From Limnomonas spitsbergensis (taxonomy: Eukaryota > Chlorophyta > Chlorophyceae > Chlamydomonadales): a stretch of 64,000 nt of DNA. Below the pieces are notes generated by a model. The model saw only the letters and a list, made by a program, of their open reading frames with translations. It was not told the DNA's origin and ran no database searches. Numbering within the stretch: the stretch's first letter is position 1; the number at the start of each line of letters is the position of its first letter. The position numbers were made by a program, and so were the translations under genes. Positions 56,516 to 64,000 of the stretch are shown in pieces. The stretch spans positions 744,001 to 808,000 of the forward strand of contig JAYJMM010000101.1 of the NCBI GenBank assembly GCA_037349105.1, in the 5' to 3' direction.

Positions 56516-57025
56516 GTCAATTACATTACACCTCTGGGCCCTGCTCAAACAACTGTGCTCGTGTTCGCGTAGCCCCCCCCCCATGCCCTTATGGCATGCG
56601 TGGGGGGTCTGATGTATATGCATGCCATATTTTATGATGCAAATCGACAGTACTTGACATGGGGTATGCGACTCCCTTCTCAATCTGATGCTTGAAAAAA
56701 GAAACGAATTTCCCCAATACTCGCCTTTTTTGGCGAGACCCCTACACCGCCCCCCCACCCACACACACTTTGAGTGCCTACCCATATCGACCTCCCCCTC
56801 TGGACCAAACATAATTTTACGGCCATACTTGGAATCCTCAAGTCAAGCTCTGCAACTTCGCATGATGGGGCCTAATTTTGCACTTCAGCTGCAATGCATA
56901 TTGGGGCTTGCAATTCGCGAACAGTTAATGACTTTACACCTCTGGGCCATGCTCAAAAAGGCTCGGTTCCGTGGGCGCCTAACTTAAGGGTTGGGAGGAA
57001 AGAACAAAACAAACACCGGGGGGAA
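56516..57025 (-). mobile_element. Two LINE-like 3' ends
   Basis: ATTACACCTCTGGGCCCTGC (about 56523) and TTTACACCTCTGGGCCATGC (about 56933) begin two copies. The second continues into AAAAAGGCTCGGTTCCGTGG then GCGCCTAACTTAAGGGTTGG. Confidence 0.55.
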
Positions 57026-57029
57026 ATGG

Positions 57030-58756
57030 TCCAGTGATATCACGCTGGTGGCATCCATTCCCAGAGGTTGGGGGACCGAATCCGCCACACGATCTTCTCT
57101 CCCCCCCCTGTCACAGTATATTACCGTATACGTGGCAGAACCGTTTGAGCCGCCACTAGCGGCCACGGAGCCTCCGCAGCTTCTCTGCGGAGTCTCCTGA
57201 TTTGAACTGAGACCTAGAAACCCGCTTACGCAGGGTGAAGTGCATAATTTACCGTACTCTGAATTGGGCCTGTCGGGTCCCTGTATCCCGGCAATTGCCT
57301 AAACTAGTTACTTCGTCCCTTTCTAAAGGACAGACCTCTATTGTAACAAGCACCGGCCGTCATCCTTGTATGAGACCTACAGCGTTCAAATAAGTCAGTA
57401 CCTTAACCCGAGTCAAGACTAGCTCAGCCTCAGCTGAACTAGCTGGAGACAAGTACCCCAGTAGAGAACCGAGACCCTGCAGAAGAAGAAGTACGCAGTC
57501 TACGTCCCGGCAACCTCACCGCGAGTCGCGCGGTAAGTGCCCTTAACATAGCCCAGCTGGATCGCGCCCAGACGGCCAGAAGGCCTACGCTACCATAGTC
57601 TATTGCTATACATACAAATATCCAGCTCAGCTGCTTAACTCGCTGAGCACTCGCAGCCAGTGAAGAGTCACTGAGTCTGCCCGTAAGCGTCCGTCACTGC
57701 CGTGAGGAAAGAAGTCCGCCACGGACCTGAAGCGCACATCGCGGTAGGGGCGGTACCCACGAGACAGGGACACCCAGACAGGCCCTAGACAGGAAGACTC
57801 TCCTACTAGGGCTGTGCCTTTCTTATCTTGTTAACAGCTCTTGTATGTAGTACAAGGAGCATGAGTGTACGGCGCTGTACCGTAGTTGTGAGTAGAGGAC
57901 GCCTCTCTAAGGCGTCCTGACCGGAGTTCACGGTATTTACCATAGTATTGCAGTTACTGCTTTATGGTGCGACACCCCGCCTAGAACGCCGGGTTCCACG
58001 TTCCTGTCCGCTCACATAGAAGGATGGCGTGGCTGCACCATGGCCCATGCTGTGCATGGTAGCCTGAATCGAGCCTACCGTAGACGCGCTTTGCCTCCGC
58101 AAGAAATTAATGTTAATTTGCCTTCGCGGCTTAATACTGTAACAATTAACTCATAGACGCATTTGCAGCTTATCACGCAACATTAAACGATTGCTTGTGC
58201 GCGCGCGCGCACGCGCGTCACACCTTGTCCACACACCGGTACCGTACAGATGCACACGCAATATCTGCACCGCGACCAGTTTACCAGATGTAACAACGGT
58301 ACTGCGCAACCCAAGTTTGAGGACCGTTCGGTGGGGTTAGGGGCAGTTGCCCCGTGCGGTGCGCGGCTTACAAAAGTATTGATTTTTGGCCCGAGCGCCT
58401 TACGACAACGTTCTGCATATTCCGATTAATAAACAATAAAAACTTCTGGGCGTTCGCGGAGGCAAATAAAGTCTACGGTAGTCATTCCCTACCAGCCCCA
58501 TGCAGCCGAGCAGCAAGTAGGGCCCAGCGGGTACCTGTATGCGCCGTTCTAAACTAAACACCAAGGACCAGGAAAAAAGGATTTCGAGAATTGTATGGAT
58601 CATTGCTTCTATGCTCTCGTATGCAATTTTTGTTGCTAAGATAATATTACATTAAAAGAAAAGAAAAGAGAACGCCGATGCGGCGTGGATTTTGGGAAGT
58701 ACAGGTTGACGAGACGCCCAAGCCCCGGTCTGTATACCCTTAAAGGGAGAAAGGGG
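57030..58756. other. Unassigned region, possible decayed mobile element
   Basis: 57200-58080 differs from the rest: no minisatellites, balanced composition, many short inverted words. TGGTGCGACACCCCG at about 57964 could be a primer-binding-site-like sequence, but no LTR pair is visible. A GCGCGCGC run lies near 58200. Nothing is coding. Confidence 0.3.
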
Positions 58757-59327
58757 CTATGGCGGGTCAGTGAGAACAGGGGGAGATGCTGGACGGCAGT
58801 CGGGTGGACTGTTTTCAAGGTAACGGCGAAGTCGATGAATGGAATAGGCAGATTGGACAGTGTGAACTGCTAGTTGTTTGAGCAGTGGGGGGACGTTGAA
58901 GGGTGTGATACCAAGGACTGGAAAGAGGTGCATGATATCTTTATAGAAAATGCCAGAGCAACCAATGATGACGAGGTGAACATAGGGGTAGAGGATGTCT
59001 TTAGCAGGGGGGGGTAACAGATATGTAAGAGGGTGGGGGGCAGGAATGTGGAGAGGGTCTATAACAGGTGTAGTGAGGTTCCATCCTGCGGAGCGAAGCA
59101 ATTGTACTAACTGTGCATGTTGTGTGGATTTGTGGGACAGGCAGAATTGTAGATTGGAGGTAAACCCGAGCTCAATAACATGGATGGTACAACGGTGTTG
59201 GAGGTCAAGAAGGAAGGCAGGGTCGGCAAGCCGGGCGGGAGGATAACTGTGGAGATCGGCAATGGTAAGGCCTTCAATTAAGAGGAGATCAGGACGAAGG
59301 CGGCAGAGTGTGGCATTAATGACAGTT
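58757..59327 (-). pseudogene. Retrotransposon C-terminal ORF with endonuclease-like motif
   Basis: The minus frame is open for about 190 residues after a stop near 59328. It reads LRPDLLLIEGL, then CTIHVIELGFTSNL, then VHLVIIGCSGIFYKDIMHLF and a terminal helix-rich SAYSIHRLRRYLE. The PD..(12-50 residues)..HVIELG arrangement resembles the PD-(D/E)XK core seen at the C-terminus of some algal retroelement polyproteins, where G.GG.IY..TL..L..LG follows. No reverse transcriptase is attached. Confidence 0.5.
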
Positions 59328-60144
59328 AACTAAGCTACGTTTCCGAGATATAGCCGTACAGAAACCATCTCCGTACAATAAAAGATAAATTATACTCGGG
59401 TGCACCGAATTCAGAGACTCGAGGCATGAGATCAGGAATGGGACAAGATACCGATTTGTTCTATACGACTAAGAAAGTTATGCCAGTCGCATACACTGTG
59501 CGATAAGTGAACTTCCCCCCGGCTCCACTTATAACTCGATCACTCATCAAGCCAGCAGGGGGTGGTCGAGGTTGGTGGTGACAGGCGACGAACTTAAAGG
59601 ATAGCTTCTCACGACGGCATTGGAACACCGATCATGAGTTAAAACGTACCTTACAAACTAATCTCACAGGTCAGCGTGCGAGTTGAAGCAAACCTACAAA
59701 AAACCTAGGGCGGCCTGGTCGGAGTCGTCAGGCAGAGGTGCCATTAGTGCGCAGGTGACACATATACAAATTGAGGTCTTTAGATCGCTGCTAGACAGGC
59801 GAGTCACTGCGATGAGGGCCCGGTCGGAGCAGACAGGGTCGCAGGCGATGCACGGCTCCGCGGCATGTGCAAGCAAGCCATCAATCGAATCGAGTATGCA
59901 CACGTAATAAAAACAATAACGATCTTGACAGGAAAGATCGCTGCCACTCAGTCTAGCCGCAACAATGGGCGTCCCAGCAAATTTCCTGGCCTACTAGTCA
60001 CATGCATGGCCACAGCCATTGCTTGCTCACTTTGCATGAGACATCAGACCAGGCAATCAAGTGTAGCCAACCATCCATGCAGCCCCAGGCCCCATCTAGA
60101 AACATGCATGGAGTGTTGCCCACCCCCCAGACTTGCATGGCGCT
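59328..60144. other. No gene supported
   Basis: Short ORFs on both strands near 59683-59907 show no motif. Presumed junction between two mobile elements. Confidence 0.35.
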
Positions 60145-60211
60145 CTAGGACGTAGGAAACAGTGTCACGACGTATGATCTAGGACGTAGGAAACAGTGTC
60201 ACGACGTATGA
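60145..60211. repeat. 33-bp direct duplication
   Basis: CTAGGACGTAGGAAACAGTG then TCACGACGTATGA occurs at 60145-60177 and 60179-60211. It lies shortly upstream of the methyltransferase-integrase element and might mark its terminal or regulatory region. Confidence 0.9.
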
Positions 60212-60567
60212 CTGCACCGTGCGTTTGACTGCGCCAACTGCTTTTTCGGTTGGAAGTTATGTGTGAACCTGAACAAGTGTGGTTGCCGTCTTAGAGGACC
60301 CTGAACTGGGTCCTTTACTTTTTCTTTCTTACTTGATCTCACGGCCTTCAATAGACTCTTAACATTTCCAGCTATTGTCCCTGATTATCGATCTGCAAGT
60401 TAATCGTCAACCAAAGTCTTACTAAGGGGAAACTGGCAGAGCAGCTAGGCCAACAGCGACCCTATAAGCATCAACAAGTCTCCTAATACGAAGCTGGCAG
60501 TGCATCTAGGCCAACAGTCGACTATCTGCAGCAATTAGAGTTATTCCTGCCTCTTAACAAGGCATAT

Positions 60568-61158
60568 ATGGACACTCTGTCTGAGAAACAGAAAGCCTTA
60601 AGGGGAACAGCTTCTTCAAGGATTGAAGATTGCCGCCTGCATTTGCAGGAATTGCCTCCTTCCCACTATACTTCACTGCAGGTGCAAGAACAGTCACACG
60701 AAGGCAATCCAGTTGGAAAAGGGATTCAGTCAATAAATTCTACACCTGTTCCTCAAAACAGCATTCTTACTGCTGTGCAAGAAGGTGTGTCACTGATTGA
60801 GCTTTTTGGTGGTATGTGCGGAGGATTAGAATGCATGCTGAGAAATGGCATCCGCATCAACCACTATTACTATGCTGACATTGATAATGGCGCAAGGGTT
60901 TGTGCCAAACACAGACTTAAGTTGCTCATGGAGGAATATCCCAATCTTTTGAGTCATGATGCTATTGCTAACACATTCAACCGGTTGCCGCAGGATGTGT
61001 ACAATATTAATGAAAGACACCTCATTGACATTGGATGCCTTGATGGTACCCAATGGATGCTAACAGCAGGGTTTATGTGCACTGACCTGTCTTCCGCAGG
61101 GAAACAGGATTACAAGGAAAGAAAAGTTCCACATTTATCCCTCTTATTAAAATTCTAG
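60568..61158 (+). CDS. C5-cytosine methyltransferase, N-terminal part of the element ORF
   Basis: From ATG 60568 the frame gives a ~75-residue variable leader, then LIELFGGMCGGLECML (motif I, SAM binding) and YYADIDNGARVCAKH (motif II region). GFMCTDLSSAGK follows; this corresponds to motif IV, where the catalytic Cys normally sits in PCQ and here is kept as MCTD. At about 61105-61109 the reading frame shifts by one base. The zero frame runs only to a stop at 61156-61158, while the methyltransferase continues in the frame starting at 61107. Adjacent coding similarity places the disruption inside the motif IV segment. Either this copy is mutated or the sequence has a base error; no canonical slippery heptamer is in phase. 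Confidence 0.82.
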   Translation: MDTLSEKQKALRGTASSRIEDCRLHLQELPPSHYTSLQVQEQSHEGNPVGKGIQSINSTPVPQNSILTAVQEGVSLIELFGGMCGGLECMLRNGIRINHYYYADIDNGARVCAKHRLKLLMEEYPNLLSHDAIANTFNRLPQDVYNINERHLIDIGCLDGTQWMLTAGFMCTDLSSAGKQDYKERKVPHLSLLLKF

Positions 61159-64000
61159 GATCTCTCCAGCATATGCAACAAGGGAGACGACCACCCATGT
61201 ACTTCATTGAGAATGTTGCCGTTCAATTTGCTATTGCAAAATCGCAGGCTATGATAGAGGGATTCCAGGAACTCACAGAGAGACTGGGCCACCCAGTCTG
61301 CTTTGACGCGGTTGCAGTAGGCAGCTATGCCCATCGTCTGCGTAACTATTGGCAGAATATATGCTCCCCCACTTCTTTGCAGTTGGTAATGATGTCCTTT
61401 GTTCGTGATGATACATTACGCTTGACTGACATACTGGATCATGGAAGAGAACCCCGTACCTGTTTCAAAGTTAACAGGTACCCATATCATCCAGCCAACA
61501 TATTGAACGAACCTCTACGAGTTTTTCCTACAATGGTTGCAAGGATTGAATCTTATGCGTTCCGTCCCAACCCTGAATATGAACCTGGACTTGTTTTGGA
61601 AACAGATCAAACAGGAATTGTCACTAGACACGCTCTGACTATTCATGAGCGTGAACGTGCCATGGGATATGCGGCTGACTGTACTGCTGGCCAAGATCTG
61701 ATCTTTTCTGTGCGTCACAGGATTGCTGGAGGCGCTTTTGATGCTAATGCTGTCAGTCACCTGATTGCTGTTGGACTCGCAGTTCGATTTGCAGATGTTC
61801 CACCTTCGCAGGAATTTTTTTCTGCCTTCAATAACTTTCACCCTCATTCCTTTGCCACTTCAGGACTGAAGCTGGGGGGGGATGGTGATCAGATATCTCA
61901 GCAGCTTAATCATTTATTTGCTGCTGGAGATTCTCTGATCTTAAATGCAGCTCAGTCCTTAGCGGCTGAGTTCATAGAGCAGCCCATGACCCGTGAGGAA
62001 GAATCTCACTCATTCGCAGATATCTGGTTGGATAATAATGCCATGCAATATTTGAGGCGTACCACTGACACAATGTTGCCCATGCTGACCCCTGTAGAAC
62101 GCAAGCGTCTTCAACGACGAGCTGCGCTCTATCTCTGGTCTGCTGAAAAGAGTATTCTATATCGACGAATGCCAGGCGGTACAACCAAGGTGGTACCACC
62201 CCCTGGTGACCGGTTGGCACTCGTTCACAAAATGCATGTAGAAAATGGTCATTATGGCAGGCGCCGCACGACGGGGCTTGTCATGATGACCCACTGGTGG
62301 GTTGGTTTATATAATGACTGCAAAAGAGTGGTCCAGTGCTGCGAGGCCTGTGATTACACTAAAGTATCGTTCAATGCTATGCAGCCTGTTATGCATCCCT
62401 TACCCATCAGAGGACTTATGTACCGATGGCACCTGGATCTTTCTGGTCCGTATACGGCTTCTAACCGTGGTCACACCTATGTTATGGTAGCTGTAGAAAG
62501 CTACTCTAAATGGGTTGAGGTATTTCCTATGACTGCTAAATCATCTAAAGAAGTAGCTTACCATTTCCTGCACGGCATATTGGCACGATTTGGGGCATGC
62601 GCTGAAGTAGTCACAGACGGTGGTGGGGAGTTTCAAGGTGAAATGGACTCGCTGCTTGTCCGTGCCATCATTGATCATAGAGTCACCAGTTCTTTCCATC
62701 CCCAAGCCAATGGGCAATCGGAAAGGCTGGTGAAGACAGTAAAAACTGCATTATCAAGGCACTTGCACGTTTCAAGAGAGCCTCGAGAATGGGACATGTA
62801 TTTACCCTGGATAGCACTAGGGTACCGAGTCACAAAGCATGCCAGCACCTTGATGAGTCCCTACCAGCTGCTGTTTTCCTGTGAACCAATCATCCCTCCC
62901 GCTATCATGGTAAGGTTGAATGGGGATCAGACGGTGGATTACATGGATGTGGATACTGCTGCTGAACTTGTACTGTCCCGTTCTGAATTGTTAGCCAAGA
63001 ACTGCGTAATGGTCGGCCAGAATCTTCTGGTTGCTCAACAGCGAGATACTCTGCGTTACGCAAGGCTTCGTAGTGGAGGTTACCTCCCATCAATAGCTAA
63101 GTATACTGAGGGGCAGTTTGTGTATGTGCGGGATGAGAACCGGCTGCACTCCACTGCAAGACCTTACGTGCTTCGGGTGTTTAATGTACGGCCAAGTGGA
63201 GTCATTATCCTGGTTGGTCGCAATGGGGTAATTGTGGCTGAGAACGCTATTAACTGCGCACCATGTCATCTGCCCATAGAGGGACTCTTACCCCCATCCA
63301 AAAGATGGCAAAAGCCAGCACCAGACTTCCCTTGCCAGAGATGTCTGCTGCCTGATAATGCTAAGAAAATGATTCTGTGTGGCAGTTGTGGTCGAGGCAC
63401 TCACACGTATTGTTTGGTACCACGGCTTACTACTGTCCCTGCTGGTTACTGGATTTGTGAGCAATGTAGGACTGCTGGAGCTGACGCTACTGGTGCTGCA
63501 CGACGTGATATTGCGGCGGAACTGGAGGAACCAGCCGTTGCAGTGACAGGTTACCAGCTGCGACCTGCTAAGCAAAAGAAGGCAGGAAGGGTGATGGGAG
63601 CCGCCAATGGCGGTGGCCTTGTTGAGGATGAAAGAGAAGGACCCGCTGAAGACAAGGAAGATGACGCAGCTTGTCTTGCCGGGACCGCCGCAGGCGGTGC
63701 CGGAAGCAATGCGATTGAGCTTGTCGGGAACGGCGCAGTTGTCAGCAAGGAGGAAATCGCTGAGGAGGTGCAACCTGATGATCAGCGCCCTACCCGTGCA
63801 TCCGTGAGAATCCGCGTCCCCAACAAGAGGTTCGAAAGCCATGTCACTCATCCTTGGGTGCCCCCAGATTTCATCAACTGGGGTGTCCGCGAAGATGCGG
63901 TGGATGCTCTGAAGTCCTTAATGCCTGGAGTGTGGCGAGAGCGCGATGAGGCTGCGGTCTACTTGGGCAACAGGGTGCCGGGAGGATGGTCGTACCAACT
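61107..64000 (+). CDS. Methyltransferase C-terminal half + integrase + PHD finger, open to window edge
   Basis: One frame stays open for about 960 codons. The methyltransferase continues with FIENVAVQF (motif VI ENV), AHRLRNYW (motif VIII-like), ALTIHERERAMGYAADC (motif IX) and AVSHLIAVGLAVRF (motif X). A ~130-residue linker follows. The integrase has an HHCC zinc finger (H..HVENGHYG ... CCEAC, about 62223-62350). Its catalytic core has Asp at 62436 (HLDLSGP), Asp at 62616 (VVTDGGGEF) and Glu at 62721 (NGQSERL), with 34 residues between the last two, one fewer than usual. A C-terminal barrel-like segment follows (GQFVYVRDEN..RPYVLRV). A PHD finger of C4HC3 type spans 63333-63477 (CQRC, CGSC, HTYC, CEQC). 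The tail continues past 64000. Confidence 0.88.

Larger units (their letters stand above)
60145..64000 (+). mobile_element. Mobile element: C5-methyltransferase + integrase + PHD, truncated by window edge
   Basis: A long coding region with lower GC and A/T-ending codons, unlike host exons. No RT or RNase H lies between methyltransferase and integrase; these could lie further downstream. The left boundary is not fixed: I see no complete LTR or terminal inverted repeat. A perfect hairpin (AGGACCC-TGAACT-GGGTCCT) at about 60295-60314 and two similar 30-bp repeats (GGCAGAGCAGCTAGGCCAAC; GGCAGTGCATCTAGGCCAAC) precede the ORF. Confidence 0.8.

Noticed and set aside
57964..57980. Primer binding site of an LTR retrotransposon
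   Set aside because: TGGTGCGACACCCCG is suggestive, but no LTR ending in CA precedes it and no coding region follows.
61095..61110. Programmed -1 frameshift at GGGAAAC
   Set aside because: The heptamer is not in the phase required for tandem slippage, so a mutation or sequence error is simpler.
1..64000. tRNA, rRNA or other structural RNA genes
   Set aside because: I saw no cloverleaf with intact A and B boxes and no rRNA-like conserved core; a covariance-model search was not possible here.

Overview
The window reads as nuclear DNA of a green alga, most likely a volvocine (chlorophycean) relative of Chlamydomonas/Tetrabaena. The grounds are intron-rich genes with GT-AG introns, GC-rich coding exons, Ala/Gln/Ser-rich insertions, TGTAA poly(A) signals, large amounts of minisatellite, and degenerate TTTAGGG-like motifs. 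There is nothing bacterial or operon-like. Most long open frames are tandem repeats that lack stops by chance; the real genes are chains of short exons that I assembled by hand from splice sites, reading phase and protein motifs.

Layout. (1) 54-5319, minus: the 5' part of a short-chain dehydrogenase/reductase (SDR) gene running off the left edge. (2) 5.3-9.4 kb: intergenic, partly AT-rich. (3) 9499-17221, minus: a large multi-exon gene for a Gln/Ser/Ala-rich protein with a C-terminal multi-pass membrane region. (4) 18.2-19.3 kb: a dense cluster of perfect palindromes that looks like organelle DNA. (5) About 22.1-32.1 kb, minus: an incompletely resolved multi-exon gene, possibly BTB/BACK-like, full of minisatellites. 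(6) 34.2-34.7 kb: the 3' end of a decayed non-LTR retrotransposon with a YADD reverse-transcriptase motif. (7) 36010-37161, minus: an intronless ankyrin-repeat protein. (8) 38339-54988, minus: a complete 15-exon TRM1 gene (tRNA guanine-26 N2-dimethyltransferase, 650 aa), the best-supported gene here. (9) 55-60 kb: mobile-element debris, including an endonuclease-like ORF. (10) 60.1-64 kb, plus: a mobile element joining a C5-cytosine methyltransferase, a Ty3/gypsy-type integrase and a PHD finger, running off the right edge.

The most striking property is shared by all the intron-bearing genes. Most introns contain tandem, decaying copies of their own splice junctions: the last 20-100 nt of the upstream exon with its donor, or the acceptor with the first part of the downstream exon, repeated 2-7 times or expanded into a minisatellite. 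In TRM1 this applies to most of the 14 introns and explains how 650 codons occupy 16.6 kb. It looks like a lineage-specific mode of intron growth by junction-spanning duplication that creates many decoy splice sites. I give it as the main candidate for something undescribed, followed by the methyltransferase-integrase-PHD element and the palindrome cluster.
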